Positions 49,419-58,979 of a stretch of 64,000 nucleotides of DNA are shown here, piece by piece. Under the pieces are notes generated by a model. That model saw only the letters and a list, made by a program, of their open reading frames with translations. It was not told the DNA's origin and searched no databases. The DNA is taken from positions 16,981 to 80,980 of the forward strand of contig NZ_RIBS01000011.1 of the NCBI RefSeq assembly GCF_003719825.1, written 5' to 3'. The position numbers and the translations under genes are program-made. Origin of the DNA: Montanilutibacter psychrotolerans. Lineage in GTDB: Bacteria; Pseudomonadota; Gammaproteobacteria; Xanthomonadales; Xanthomonadaceae. Position 1 is the first letter of the stretch; each line of letters opens with the position of its first letter.

Positions 49419-50714
49419 TCAACGCGCCGGCGGCAACACCGGCTGCAGCAGCACTAGGGTCTGCGCCAGCGCGCCACGACCGGTCTCCACCAGCACCCGC
49501 CCCGCATCCACCATCGTCGCGCGGAGTTCGGGCTGCGAGAGCAGCTCGGCCAGCGCCGCGGCCACCGCGTCGACGTCCTGGCCGATCCGCAGCGCACCTG
49601 CCTGGTCCAGGCGTTGCGCGATCTCGACGAAGTTGTGCAGGTGCGGACCGGTGACGGTGGCCACGCCAGCCGCCGCCGGCTCCAACAGGTTGTGCCCGCC
49701 GACCGGCTGCAGACTGCCGCCGACGAAGGCGGCATCGGCGCAGGCGTAGAAGCTCAGCAGCTCGCCCAGTGTGTCGATCGCGAACACCGCGTCGCCCGGT
49801 TGCGGCCAGCGCGCGCGCGAACGCGTCGAGACCTGCCAGCCTGAGGCACGGGCGTGCTCGGCCACGATCCGGAAGCGTTCGGGGTGACGCGGCGCCCAAA
49901 GCAACAGCAAGTCGGGGAAACGCGCACGCAGGCGGCGATGGATCGAAATGATCGCTGCCTCCTCGTCTTCGTGCGTGCTTGCCGCGATCCACACCGGCCG
50001 CACGCCGGCATGACGGCGGAACTCGGCGGCAAACGACTCCAGCGAGTCGGGCACGGTGACGTCGAACTTCAGGTTTCCCACTTCGCGCACCTGGTCGCTG
50101 TCCGCCCCCAGCCGCACGAACCGCACCGCGTCGGCCAGCGATTGCGCGGCCACCGTGTGCACCGTGCGCAGCGCGCGCGCCACCAGCGGCGCGAGCACGC
50201 GATAACCCCGCAACGAGCGCTCGGAAAGCCGCGCGTTGAGGATGTAGGACGGCACCCCACGGTCGCGGCAGCCGAACAGCAGGTTCGGCCACAGTTCGGT
50301 TTCCATGATCAGCGCGGCGTGCGGCCGGTAGTGATCGAGAAAACGGCCGACCGCGCCGGGCAGGTCGTACGGCAGATAGACGTGCTCGATGGCGCCACCC
50401 CACAGCGCGCGCACGCGCTCGGATCCGGTCGGCGTGATGGTGGTCACCAGCAGGCGAATGTCCGGCCGGCCACGACGCAACGCGTTGATCAGCGGTACCG
50501 CCGCGTTGACCTCACCGACCGACACCGCGTGAAGCCACAGCACGCGCCCCTGCCCGGGCTCGCGATACAGCGCGTAACGCTCGGGCCAGCGCTGGAAATA
50601 GGCCTGCTGGCGAAAGCCACGCCAGATCAGGTGGTACAGCGTGATCGGCACCAACAGATAGAGCACGGCCGAGTACAGGCCGCGCAGGAGGCGCTCGATA
50701 AGGTCAATCCGCAT
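49419..50714 (-). CDS. waaA: 3-deoxy-D-manno-octulosonic acid transferase (Kdo transferase)
   Basis: A 431-residue GT30 enzyme adding Kdo to lipid IVA at the inner membrane. An N-terminal hydrophobic anchor (residues about 14-32: AVLYLLVPITLYHLIW) is followed by HAVSVGEVNAAVPLI, with the catalytic Glu in GEV. The second half has EPAAAGVATVTGPHLHNF, typical of this GT-B family. Full length. It diverges from an LpxL-type acyltransferase gene, so lipid A-Kdo assembly genes are adjacent. Confidence 0.96.
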   Translation of the reverse strand: MRIDLIERLLRGLYSAVLYLLVPITLYHLIWRGFRQQAYFQRWPERYALYREPGQGRVLWLHAVSVGEVNAAVPLINALRRGRPDIRLLVTTITPTGSERVRALWGGAIEHVYLPYDLPGAVGRFLDHYRPHAALIMETELWPNLLFGCRDRGVPSYILNARLSERSLRGYRVLAPLVARALRTVHTVAAQSLADAVRFVRLGADSDQVREVGNLKFDVTVPDSLESFAAEFRRHAGVRPVWIAASTHEDEEAAIISIHRRLRARFPDLLLLWAPRHPERFRIVAEHARASGWQVSTRSRARWPQPGDAVFAIDTLGELLSFYACADAAFVGGSLQPVGGHNLLEPAAAGVATVTGPHLHNFVEIAQRLDQAGALRIGQDVDAVAAALAELLSQPELRATMVDAGRVLVETGRGALAQTLVLLQPVLPPAR

Positions 50715-50835
50715 CGCGGAAGGATAGCGAATGCGACGGGGAGTGCGTTGCGCGAGGCGCGCGCGGGCGAGCGAGATGACCGCGCGGAAGTTGGTTGCCG
50801 CCCGATGACGGCACCTGCGTTCGCGGTCGCCACCT

Positions 50836-50841
50836 TAGAAT
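50836..50841 (+). promoter_or_regulatory. Possible -10 of a leaderless acyltransferase mRNA
   Basis: TAGAAT ends exactly 6 nt before the ATG at 50848. At normal -10 spacing, transcription would begin at the A of the ATG; no ribosome site is present. Inference. Confidence 0.4.
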
Positions 50842-50847
50842 TGCCGC

Positions 50848-51819
50848 ATGTCCGACGAATCCGCCTCCACCGGCGCCGCTGCCAGCCCGTACACCCCCGG
50901 TCCGCCGCCACGGGCGCCTCGCTACTGGCTGGGCTGGCTCGGGGTCGGGTGCGCGTGGCTGCTCGCTCGCCTGCCGTGGCCGTTGCAGCGTTGGCTCGGG
51001 CGCCGTGTCGGCGATGTGCTGCGGATCTGCCTGCGCGAGCGCCGCTTCGTCGCGGCGCGCAACCTTGCGCTGTGTTTCCCCGAACGCGACGCCGCGGCAC
51101 AGGCGGCGCTGCTTCGCGACAGCTTCGCCGAGCTGGGCATCGGCCTGTTCGAGTTCGCGCGCGCGTGGTGGGGCGACGTCACGCCCATGCGTCGCGAGTT
51201 GCGCGTCGAAGGCCTGGAGCACCTCGACGCGGCGCGTGCCGATGGGCGCGGCGTCATCATCGTGTCGGGTCACTTCACCACGTTGGAGATCGCCGCGCGG
51301 CTGATGTGCGACCACGCGCCACTGGCCGGCATGTACCGCCCGCACGATCAGGGCGTGATGGAGTGGGCGGTAAAACGCGGCCGCCTGCGCTACGCCGCGG
51401 CGATGTTCACCCGCGAGGAATTGCGTCCGGCGCTCAAGCATCTCAAGCAGGGTGGGCTGCTGTGGTTCGCACCCGATCAGGACACCCGCCGCGGCGAGAG
51501 CGTGTTCGTGCCGTTCTTCGGTCTGCCGGCCTACAGCCTGACCTCGACCCACCAGCTGGCGCGGCTGTCCGGCGCGGCGGTGCTGGCTTTCGCGCACGAG
51601 CGCCGCGACGACGGTGGCTACACGCTGCGCCTGTCGCCGGCGTTCACCGATTTCCCGTCGAAGGACGCACGCACCGACACCGCACGCGTGATGGCCGCGA
51701 TCGAAGCGATGGTTCGACACGTGCCCGCGCAGTACCTGTGGATCCATCGCCGCTTCAAGCGCCAGCCGGATGGACGCGGGGCGCTGTACCGCAAGGATCG
51801 GCCGCCGCCGGGCGAGTGA
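50848..51819 (+). CDS. LpxL/HtrB-type lysophospholipid (lipid A) acyltransferase
   Basis: A 323-residue acyltransferase of the LPLAT LpxL/LpxM/MsbB group, which adds secondary acyl chains to Kdo-lipid A. The catalytic HX4E motif is IVSGHFTTLEIAARL (His-F-T-T-L-Glu). Other family landmarks are ERRFVAARNLALCFPERD, PDQDTRRGESVFVPFFG and QYLWIHRRFK. An N-terminal hydrophobic anchor covers residues about 28-50 after a Pro-rich start. It converges with a related gene on the other strand; which of the two is LpxL or LpxM cannot be said. Confidence 0.9.
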   Translation: MSDESASTGAAASPYTPGPPPRAPRYWLGWLGVGCAWLLARLPWPLQRWLGRRVGDVLRICLRERRFVAARNLALCFPERDAAAQAALLRDSFAELGIGLFEFARAWWGDVTPMRRELRVEGLEHLDAARADGRGVIIVSGHFTTLEIAARLMCDHAPLAGMYRPHDQGVMEWAVKRGRLRYAAAMFTREELRPALKHLKQGGLLWFAPDQDTRRGESVFVPFFGLPAYSLTSTHQLARLSGAAVLAFAHERRDDGGYTLRLSPAFTDFPSKDARTDTARVMAAIEAMVRHVPAQYLWIHRRFKRQPDGRGALYRKDRPPPGE

Positions 51820-51933
51820 CACGGTTGGGCGGGAGTGGCGTTGCGGTGCCATCACCGCACGACGTCGTCGACGGCTGCGGCGGGAACGGGCGCGACGGTA
51901 ATGCGCGCCGACGTCGAATTCCGGACGGACGCG

Positions 51934-52851
51934 TTACGGGGTTTCCGCCGTCCTGGCGTACAGGTCCGCCTCGCCGGCCGGCCGCGTCTTGAAGCGGCGG
52001 TGCACCCACAGGTACTGCTCCGGATGGCGGCGGACCACGCGTTCGAGTTCGGCCATGTAACGCGCCGCATCGGCCACCGGATCGCCACTTGGCCACCCCG
52101 GCCATTGCGGCTCGACCCACAACCGATACCGGCCATCGGCCTCGCGCTGGAACCAGTACGGCAGCACCACCGCGTTGCCGCGTCGACCGATCTCGGCGGT
52201 GGCAGTCACGGTGGCCGCCTGCACGCCGAAGAAGGGCACGAAGGCGTTCTGGTAGTTGAAATCCTGGTCGCCGGCCCATGCCACCAGGCCGCCCTTGGAG
52301 AGCGTGCGCAACAGGCCGCGCATATCCTTCTTGGCGATCACGTCGGCGAACGCACGCCGCCGTGCGTCGTCGAGAAAGCGCTCGATGCAGACGTTGTTGT
52401 TGCGACGAGCGACGATGGCGATCGGCTCACCCAGCGCGTCGGAAAGCATCCGGCCACCCAGTTCAAGGTGCGGCGAGTGCCCGGTGACCAGCAGGACGCC
52501 ACGGCCCTGCGCGATGGCCGCGCGCACGTGTTCCAGCCCTTCCACCTCGACCAGCCCCCGCAGCGACGCCGCCGGCGCGAACCAGCCACGCAACGATTCG
52601 AGCAGGCCGGTGACGTTGGCGCGCAGCGTCGCACGCAGCAGCTGCCGCTGCGCGCGTGGGTCCAGCTCGGGAAAACACAGCGCGATGTTGCGCGCCGCAA
52701 TCCGGCGGCGACTGCGCAACAGCGGCGTGGCCAAGCCCGTCAACGCGCCGCCGAGCGCCAGCAGCAGCGGCTGCGGCAGACGCGCCACCAGCGCGGCCAG
52801 CCGATTTGCCGGCGCCACGAAACGGCACCGCGGCCGCCCGGCCTCAGCCAT
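51934..52851 (-). CDS. Second LpxL/LpxM-type lipid A acyltransferase
   Basis: A 305-residue paralogue of the upstream acyltransferase. Motif HX4E: VTGHSPHLELGGRML. It shares RRIAARNIALCFPELD, AWAGDQDFNYQNAFVPFFG and QYLWVHRRFKTRP with the neighbour. The start was placed at ATG 52851, 6 bp after the O-antigen-ligase-like gene stop, so these two are probably one transcript. Two divergent/convergent acyltransferases in 2 kb imply a hexa-acylated type lipid A, but substrate order is unknown. Confidence 0.9.
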   Translation of the reverse strand: MAEAGRPRCRFVAPANRLAALVARLPQPLLLALGGALTGLATPLLRSRRRIAARNIALCFPELDPRAQRQLLRATLRANVTGLLESLRGWFAPAASLRGLVEVEGLEHVRAAIAQGRGVLLVTGHSPHLELGGRMLSDALGEPIAIVARRNNNVCIERFLDDARRRAFADVIAKKDMRGLLRTLSKGGLVAWAGDQDFNYQNAFVPFFGVQAATVTATAEIGRRGNAVVLPYWFQREADGRYRLWVEPQWPGWPSGDPVADAARYMAELERVVRRHPEQYLWVHRRFKTRPAGEADLYARTAETP

Positions 52852-52856
52852 CACGC

Positions 52857-54212
52857 CTAGCGCTCCGCTTCGCCCTGCCCATCGCGCGCCAGCAGGCTGC
52901 CGGCGTACAGCGCTGCCAGCAGCAGGGTCAGGCCGCCCCAGAACGTCGAGTAGAACGCCAGGTGCGTGTTGAACGGGAACACCGTGACGGCCAGCGCCAG
53001 CATCGCCGGCCGGGCACGCTCGCGTGCGTCCGCATCGGCGAAGCGCCAGGCGCGCCAGGCCAGCGCAACGCCCGCCAGCCAGAGCAGCAGACCGAACAGG
53101 CCAGTCTCGCTGAGTATCTCGAGCACGATCTGGTGGGCATGGAACGCCGGCCCCTCGCCCCAGGCCGCGGCCTGGCCGGGGGCCTGGTCGCAGGCGGGAA
53201 AGGCCTCGCGGAAGCCACGCGCGCCGACGCCATTGATCGGATGCGTGCGCGCCATGCACAGTGCCGCGCCCCAGATCCGGCTGCGCCCGGACAGCGCGTT
53301 GTCGACGCCCTGTTCGCTTGCGGTCACGGCCTGCGCGGTGCGCTCGATGCGCTCGCGCACCTGCGGCGAAAACACCGTCAGCCCCCCCAGCATCACCGCG
53401 CCAAACGCGAACACCGCGGCCAGCTTCCGCCAGCCCAGCAGACGCCAGCCCGACACCGCCAGCACCAGGCCATAGGTGATCCACGAGGCACGCGAGCCGG
53501 CCAGCAGGATCACCACGCCCAGGGCGGCCGCGGCCACGAGCCAGCCGATCGCGCCGAATCGGCGTCCCGCGCTGTACAGCGCAAACGGCGACAGGCTGGC
53601 AATCACCAGGCCCAGCTTGAGGTTGCACGGCCCCAGCACGCCGCTGAGGCGATCGGCCGCTGCAGCTTCGGCCACGGTGCACATGCCGTGGCCGCTGATC
53701 GCCAGCTTGATGGTGTCGATGCCGAAGAACAGTGGACTGGTGCCGGCGATGGCCTGGATCAGCGCGTCCAGCGTCCACACGGCCAGGATCAACGCCAGGC
53801 CGCCGAACGTGATCCGGCGCCCGCGCGCGTTGGCCACCGCGGACGCCGCCAGCCACAGGAACGGCAGGTAGCGCAGGTCCTTGAACGACTCCTTGAAGGC
53901 GCGCGCCTGGTCGACGGCATCGAACGCCGATACCAGCTCGGGCAGCCAGTAGGCGAAGAACAGCACGCTGGTCAGTGCCCACGCGGGGCCACTGAGCAGT
54001 TCGCCGCCGCCACGGAAACGCGAGGCCAGCAGCTTGAAGATCGCCAGCAATGCGCCCAGCACCAGCACGCCCTCGGCATAGCCGGGCGCCGGCCACAGTG
54101 CGACGTAGCCCAGGATCCAGGCCGGTGCCCAGCGCCATCCGTGCACGGAGTCGGCGCTCGCGGGTGGGTCCTGGCGCCAGGCCGAGGGAAGGTCAGTCGG
54201 TGAGTTCGGCAT
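52857..54212 (-). CDS. O-antigen ligase-family membrane protein
   Basis: A 451-residue protein with about ten to twelve transmembrane segments of the O-antigen ligase/Wzy-like type. The large periplasmic loop, between residues about 285 and 355, has GRSRIWGAALCMARTHPINGVG and FHAHQIVLEILSETGLFGLL; the motif resembles the WaaL periplasmic loop with its conserved His. It may join O-antigen or another polymer to the lipid A core. ATG 54212; a TTG at 54221 would extend it. It overlaps the GT4 gene by 20 nt. Confidence 0.82.
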   Translation of the reverse strand: MPNSPTDLPSAWRQDPPASADSVHGWRWAPAWILGYVALWPAPGYAEGVLVLGALLAIFKLLASRFRGGGELLSGPAWALTSVLFFAYWLPELVSAFDAVDQARAFKESFKDLRYLPFLWLAASAVANARGRRITFGGLALILAVWTLDALIQAIAGTSPLFFGIDTIKLAISGHGMCTVAEAAAADRLSGVLGPCNLKLGLVIASLSPFALYSAGRRFGAIGWLVAAAALGVVILLAGSRASWITYGLVLAVSGWRLLGWRKLAAVFAFGAVMLGGLTVFSPQVRERIERTAQAVTASEQGVDNALSGRSRIWGAALCMARTHPINGVGARGFREAFPACDQAPGQAAAWGEGPAFHAHQIVLEILSETGLFGLLLWLAGVALAWRAWRFADADARERARPAMLALAVTVFPFNTHLAFYSTFWGGLTLLLAALYAGSLLARDGQGEAER

Positions 54213-55305
54213 AGACGGCAAGCGTGGCTTCCTGCATCGCGCGCAAGGTGTGGGGGATCGTAACGGGTGGTTGCGGCGGCCGCGCGATCAGCGCGCGCGC
54301 GCCAGCGTGCAGGGCGGCCTGGTCGAACGGCGCGACCGCCCCCTGCGGCTGCAGACCCTGCAGCAACTCGCCGACACCGCCGTGCGCCCAGCCCAGCACC
54401 GGGCGGCCCACCGACAGCGCCTCGAGCACGGTGCGGCCGAATGCTTCGGGCTTGCGCGAGAGCTGCAGCACCAGATCGCTGGCGGCGTAGGCGCGGGCGA
54501 TCTGCGCGGTCGGCGCGGTGAACGCCAGCGCGTCGGCGATGCCCAGCGCGGCCGCTTGCGTTTCGAGCGACGCGATGTAGGCCTCGCGGCCGGGTTCGCG
54601 CGCACCGGGCAGCCACAGTCGGGCGTCGTCGCCGTCGGCGCGCAGCGCGGCCAGCAGCGTCAGCGCATCGGCGTGGCCCTTCAGACGCGTGCCGCGACCG
54701 GGCAGCAGCAGCAACGGCCCGTCGCCGGCCAGCGCCGGATGCTGCGTGGCGGCCCAGGCGCGTGCCTCGCGATCGGGATGCGACTCGCGCGGGAACTGCG
54801 CGGGGTCGATGCCGCGCGCGATGACCCGCAGCCGGCTTGGATCGGTGGCCGGGTAGTGTTCGAGCACGTAGCGCCGCACGGTGTCGGACACGCAGATCAC
54901 GCGTTCGCCGCGGGTCATCACCGCGCTGTAGCGCGATGGCGAGTTCAGGCCGTGCACGGTGGTGACCAGCCGAGGGCGCGATGGCGCGCGCAGGCCGCGC
55001 AGCGCCAGCACGCCCAGCCATGCCGGCAGCCGCGAGCGCGCATGCACGATGTCGACTCGCTCGCGCACCAGCAGCGCACGCAGCGCCGGCACGTGGCGCA
55101 GCACCAGCAACGACTTGCGGCCGATGTCGAGATGGACGTGTTCGGCACCGATGGCGAGCAGCGCCGGCAGCAAGCGGCCACCGGCGGAAACGACAATCGC
55201 GCGATGACCCGCCTCGACCAGCGCGGCGGCGATCTCGAGCGTGGAGCGTTCGACGCCGCCGGACTCAAGCGCCGGCAGCAGCTGGACCACGGTCAGACGG
55301 CGCAT
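54193..55305 (-). CDS. Glycosyltransferase, GT4 family (GT-B fold)
   Basis: A 370-residue retaining glycosyltransferase. The N-terminal Gly-rich acceptor motif is LPALESGGVERSTLEIA (residues 10-26). The C-terminal donor site is KPEAFGRTVLEALSVGRPV, the EX7E-type motif of GT4. No membrane segments. Upstream of and overlapping the O-antigen-ligase-like gene, suggesting a shared role in lipopolysaccharide core or O-chain building. Sugar specificity unknown. Confidence 0.9.
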   Translation of the reverse strand: MRRLTVVQLLPALESGGVERSTLEIAAALVEAGHRAIVVSAGGRLLPALLAIGAEHVHLDIGRKSLLVLRHVPALRALLVRERVDIVHARSRLPAWLGVLALRGLRAPSRPRLVTTVHGLNSPSRYSAVMTRGERVICVSDTVRRYVLEHYPATDPSRLRVIARGIDPAQFPRESHPDREARAWAATQHPALAGDGPLLLLPGRGTRLKGHADALTLLAALRADGDDARLWLPGAREPGREAYIASLETQAAALGIADALAFTAPTAQIARAYAASDLVLQLSRKPEAFGRTVLEALSVGRPVLGWAHGGVGELLQGLQPQGAVAPFDQAALHAGARALIARPPQPPVTIPHTLRAMQEATLAVYAELTD

Positions 55306-55401
55306 GGTCGGCTCCGATGGGTCCGCGGCATGGAGGCCGGCAGGGTGCGCGATAGCGCGGTATGCGACTGCAAGGCCGGTCCTGGCCGCCCCGCGGGTGG
55401 C

Positions 55402-55599
55402 TCAGTCTTCCAGGACGAAGTGCGCGCCACAGTACGGGCACTGGCACTCGCGCTCGGCCTCGATCGGCAGGTAGACGCGCGGGTGCGAGTTCCACAGCGC
55501 CATCGACGGCAGCGGGCAGCTCAACGGCAGGTCCGCGCGGCTGACGGTGTAGCGCTGCTCGGCGTTGGCCTGGGTGGGACGGTCTTGGGCTGCGGTCAT
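55402..55599 (-). CDS. Small zinc-finger protein (zf-CHCC type)
   Basis: A 65-residue protein with ECQCPYCGAHFVLED at the C-terminus. One CPYC pair plus an upstream Cys (LSCPLP) and a His (SHPRVYLPIE) could coordinate zinc, as in the zf-CHCC family also found with complex I subunits. Upstream of the GT4 gene on the same strand, 96 bp apart. Function otherwise unknown. Confidence 0.8.
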   Translation of the reverse strand: MTAAQDRPTQANAEQRYTVSRADLPLSCPLPSMALWNSHPRVYLPIEAERECQCPYCGAHFVLED

Positions 55600-55768
55600 G
55601 GCGTCGGACTGGCGTAGCGGGGGCGGCAGTTTAGCAGCCGCGCCGGTGATGGCCGCCGAAAGCCCATCCCCCGATCCTTTGGCGCCTCGGGCATGGCGCC
55701 CCCCGCGACGGCGACGCCGCCGGCCCTGCCGGCGACGCCAACCGCTGCCCTCGGTTCAGACGGGCAGA

Positions 55769-56473
55769 TCAGAGAGGCAGATCGAACAGCAGCACTTCGG
55801 CCGCGTCATCGCCGCGGCGCGTCACCGACAGGCTGCCGCCCTCTTCGGAATAGCCCAGCGCATCGCCGGCGACCAGCGCGCGCCCGTTGACCTCGACCTC
55901 ACCCCGCACCACCTGGAGCCAGTAGCGGCGCCGGGTCGACAGGGCATGCTCGACCACCGCACCGGCCGCCGGCTGCAGCGTGTACATGCGGGCGTCCTGG
56001 CGAATCACCAGGCTGCCGTCGGCACCGTCGGGCGACGCCAGCTGGCGCCAGCCCGCGCCAGGCGGCAAGGCGCCGCGCTGGGCATAGGCCGGAGTGGCAT
56101 TGACGCGATCGGGCTGGATCCAGATCTGCAGGAAGTGCACCGGCTCGCTGTCGGAGGCGTTGAACTCGCTGTGCTGCACACCGTGGCCCGCGCTCATCCA
56201 CTGCAACTCACCGGCACGGATGACCCCACCACCGCCGGCGCTGTCCTTGTGCGAAAGCGCACCGGACAGCACGTAGCTGAGGATCTCCATGTTGGCGTGG
56301 CCGTGTTCGGCGAAGCCCGCGCCGGGATCGACGCGGTCTTCGTTGATCACCCGCAATGGGCCGAAGCCCATCCATTCCGGGTCGTAGTACTGCCCGAACG
56401 AGAACGTGTGGTGGCTGTCGAGCCAACCGGCCTTGACCCGTCCACGCTCGCTTGAGCGACGTTCGATGATCAT
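55769..56473 (-). CDS. Pirin-family cupin
   Basis: A 234-residue bicupin pirin. The N-terminal metal site shows HHTFSFGQYYDPEWMGFG, then EHGHANMEILSYVLSG and SHKDS, with His residues spaced as in metal-binding pirins; GHGVQHSEFN carries the last His/Glu. Some bacterial pirins cleave quercetin; the physiological role is usually unknown. It sits 8 bp after the YceI-like gene on the same strand, likely one transcript. Confidence 0.9.
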   Translation of the reverse strand: MIIERRSSERGRVKAGWLDSHHTFSFGQYYDPEWMGFGPLRVINEDRVDPGAGFAEHGHANMEILSYVLSGALSHKDSAGGGGVIRAGELQWMSAGHGVQHSEFNASDSEPVHFLQIWIQPDRVNATPAYAQRGALPPGAGWRQLASPDGADGSLVIRQDARMYTLQPAAGAVVEHALSTRRRYWLQVVRGEVEVNGRALVAGDALGYSEEGGSLSVTRRGDDAAEVLLFDLPL

Positions 56474-56481
56474 CGTCTGAC

Positions 56482-57075
56482 TTACTCGGCCTTGGGCACC
56501 ATCGCTTCGGTGGTGATGCGGATGATCACCTCGTCGCTGACGTTGGGCGCGTACTTTCCGACGCCGAAATCGCTGCGCTTGATGGTGGTGGTGGCGTCGA
56601 AGCCGGCCGCCGCGCGCTTGGCCATCGCGTGCTCGCCGATCTTGTTGATCGTCACGTCCAGCACCACCGGCTTGGTCACGCCGTGCACGGTCAGGTCACC
56701 GGCAACCTTGAGCTTGCCTTCGCCGGCGGCTTCCACGGACGTGCTGGCGAAGGTGATCGTCGGGAACTTCTCGGCGTCGAAGAAATCGGCGCTGCGCAGG
56801 TGCTCGTCGAACGCCTCGACGTGCGAGTTCAGGCCCGCCAGCGGGATGGTCACCTTGACCGAAGACGCGGTGACGTTGTCGGCGTCGTGGACGATCACAC
56901 CCTCGACCTGGCCGAAATGGGCCAGCGGATTGGAGAAGCCCAAGTGGCTCCAGCTGGCGGTGACGTCGGTGTGGTTCGGGTCGATGGTGTAGCTCAACGG
57001 CGCGGCGAACGCGCCAAGGCTGGTGGTGACAAGGGCGGCAGCGAGGGCGAGGCCGAGGAACGGACGCTTCAACAT
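56482..57075 (-). CDS. YceI-family periplasmic lipid-binding protein
   Basis: A 197-residue YceI-type lipocalin-like protein. Signal peptide 1-25 (LAAALVTTSLGAFAAPL). The mature part has the YceI pattern YTIDPNHTDVTASWSHLGFS and later KRSDFGVGKYAPNVSDEV, with VHGVTKPVVLDVT. These proteins bind isoprenoid quinones or fatty chains in the periplasm. It is followed within 8 bp by pirin on the same strand. Confidence 0.95.
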   Translation of the reverse strand: MLKRPFLGLALAAALVTTSLGAFAAPLSYTIDPNHTDVTASWSHLGFSNPLAHFGQVEGVIVHDADNVTASSVKVTIPLAGLNSHVEAFDEHLRSADFFDAEKFPTITFASTSVEAAGEGKLKVAGDLTVHGVTKPVVLDVTINKIGEHAMAKRAAAGFDATTTIKRSDFGVGKYAPNVSDEVIIRITTEAMVPKAE

Positions 57076-57218
57076 GCGGGAATCTCCAATGCGGGTGACG
57101 GCAGGACCGGCGCGGACACCGGATGGGTCTTACGGTAAGAGGCAGGCAAGGCGCGAAACGGTGGCACAGATACGGCATCGGGCGTTGCGGGCGCGTGCAC
57201 CCGAATGGCCGACGGACG

Positions 57219-57809
57219 TCAGAGGATCTGGGACGCCTCGTCGAACGGCAACCGTGGCGAGCGGTCGAACAGCTTCGCGGTGTCGCCGTAGCCCAGGTTG
57301 ACCAGGAAGTTCGACTTGATGCGGGTGCCGGCGAAGAACTCGGCGTCCACCATGGCGTTGTTGAAGCCGGACATCGGGCCGGTATCCAGGCCCAGCGCGC
57401 GCGCGGCCAGCAGCAGATAGGCGCCCTGCAGGCTGCCATTGCGCAGGCCGATCACGTCCAGGTCGGCCTCGGGCTTGGTGTCGAACCAGCTCTTGGCGTC
57501 GGTGTGCGGAAACAGGTAGGGCAGCTTCTCGTAGAACGCCAGGTCGTAGGCGACGATCACGGTGACCGGCGCGGCCATGGTCTTGTCGTGGTTTCCCGCG
57601 TCCAACGCGGGGCTCAGGCGCGCCTTGGCCTCCGGGGACTTCACGAACACGAACCGCGCCGCGCTCAGGTTGGCGCTGGTGGGCCCCCACTTCAGCAGGT
57701 CGTACAGCTGCCGCAGGGTCTCGTCGCTGACCTCGCCACCGAGCTCGTTGTGGGTACGGGCGGTGCGGAACAGCTGGTCGAGCGAGGCTTGCGGCAGGCT
57801 TGCGTGCAT
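57219..57809 (-). CDS. Nitroreductase-family protein, malonic semialdehyde reductase-like
   Basis: A 196-residue FMN-dependent nitroreductase. The pattern [30 protein letters not shown] (read in two parts, residues 16-45) and the [12 protein letters not shown] segment resemble RutE/HadB, which reduce malonic semialdehyde in pyrimidine breakdown; no other rut genes are here, so this role is not implied. ATG 57809 has GGAGATCC immediately upstream. It is 143 bp from the YceI gene. Confidence 0.88.
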   Translation of the reverse strand: MHASLPQASLDQLFRTARTHNELGGEVSDETLRQLYDLLKWGPTSANLSAARFVFVKSPEAKARLSPALDAGNHDKTMAAPVTVIVAYDLAFYEKLPYLFPHTDAKSWFDTKPEADLDVIGLRNGSLQGAYLLLAARALGLDTGPMSGFNNAMVDAEFFAGTRIKSNFLVNLGYGDTAKLFDRSPRLPFDEASQIL

Positions 57810-57917
57810 GGGATCTCCAACGGAATACGCCGCAACGAAACCGCGGCCGGGGTCGAAAGTGTAGAGTCTTGCGCGCTGAGCAACAGAAGCCACCTTCGAA
57901 ACGGATTATCCGCACCC

Positions 57918-58898
57918 GTGCAACAACGAGCCGCACGGCCGCCCCGCGCCGCCACCTGGACACTGAGCGACGGCCACGCAGGCAATGTCCGCCAGGCCGA
58001 AGCCCTTGCTGCCGCCCTCGGCCGACCCGCCCGGTCCTGGCATCTGGACGCGGCCGTGCCCTGGCGCTGGTTTGCGCCGCGCCATCTTCCCCGCAGCGCG
58101 CACGCCTGGGGCCGCGACTTCGCCACGGCAATGGCCACGCCACCGGCCCTGGCGATCGGCTGCGGCCGGCAGGCGGCACTGGCCACGCGCCTGCTGCGCG
58201 GCCGGGCCGGCGCCGTGGTGCAGATCCTCGACCCGCGCCTGGACCCGCGCCACTGGGACCTCGTGGTAGCCCCCGAACACGACGGCCTGCGCGGCGACAA
58301 CGTCATCACCCTGCTGGGAAGCCTCAACCCGGTCGATGACCTCTGGCTGGCCGCCGCGCGCTCGGTGTTTGCCGCCTTCGCGCGCCTGCCTCGCCCGCGG
58401 ACCGCCCTGTTGCTGGGGGGGCCGAGTTCGCACGCGCGTTTCGACGAAGCGCAGATGGAAGCGCTGTGCGCGCAGGTCGCCGCGCTGACCGCGCGCGATG
58501 GCGGCAGCGTGCTGGCCACCACCTCGCGACGCACCCCGCCGGGCGTGCGCCGAGCGTTGCGCTGGCGGCTGGCCAACCTGTCCGGCCATGTCTGGACCGA
58601 TCCGGCCGACGGCAGCAACCCCTACCCCGGCGTCCTCGGCTGGGCCGACCGCATCGTCTGCACCGCCGACTCGGTCAACATGCTGTCGGAGGCCTGCGCG
58701 ACCCGCGTGCCGGTCTATGTGGCCGGGGCCGATCGGCTGAACGGCCGTCCGCGGCGCTTCGTCGACGCCCTGCTCGGCACCGGTCGGCTACGGCACTTCG
58801 ACACGATCGACGACGCCCCGACCAGCGAACCGGCCCAGTCGCCCCTGCGCGAAACCGCGCGGGTCGCCGAGCACGTGGCGACCCGCCTGGGGTTGTAG
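57918..58898 (+). CDS. ELM1-family (DUF1022) protein
   Basis: A 326-residue protein of the mitochondrial fission ELM1/DUF1022 family, which has a GT-B-like fold. It starts with TWTLSDGHAGNVRQAEALA and contains LLGGPSSHARFDEAQ and GWADRIVCTADSVNMLSEAC, family marks. GTG 57918 is the best start; no ATG is near and upstream frame is not conserved. It diverges from the nitroreductase gene. The role in bacteria is not known; a glycosyltransferase-like activity is a guess. Confidence 0.82.
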   Translation: MQQRAARPPRAATWTLSDGHAGNVRQAEALAAALGRPARSWHLDAAVPWRWFAPRHLPRSAHAWGRDFATAMATPPALAIGCGRQAALATRLLRGRAGAVVQILDPRLDPRHWDLVVAPEHDGLRGDNVITLLGSLNPVDDLWLAAARSVFAAFARLPRPRTALLLGGPSSHARFDEAQMEALCAQVAALTARDGGSVLATTSRRTPPGVRRALRWRLANLSGHVWTDPADGSNPYPGVLGWADRIVCTADSVNMLSEACATRVPVYVAGADRLNGRPRRFVDALLGTGRLRHFDTIDDAPTSEPAQSPLRETARVAEHVATRLGL

Positions 58899-58919
58899 GC
58901 GGCAAAGCGATGGGCAGGG

Positions 58920-58943
58920 GCTCGGCGTTGCATAGCGCCGAGC
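58920..58943 (+). terminator. Hairpin after the ELM1-family gene
   Basis: The stem GCTCGGCG / CGCCGAGC with an 8-nt loop lies 22 bp after the stop. No T-run. Confidence 0.45.
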
Positions 58944-58979
58944 GAGGGGCTCGTCGCCCGAAGCCGCCTTGCGGGCATT

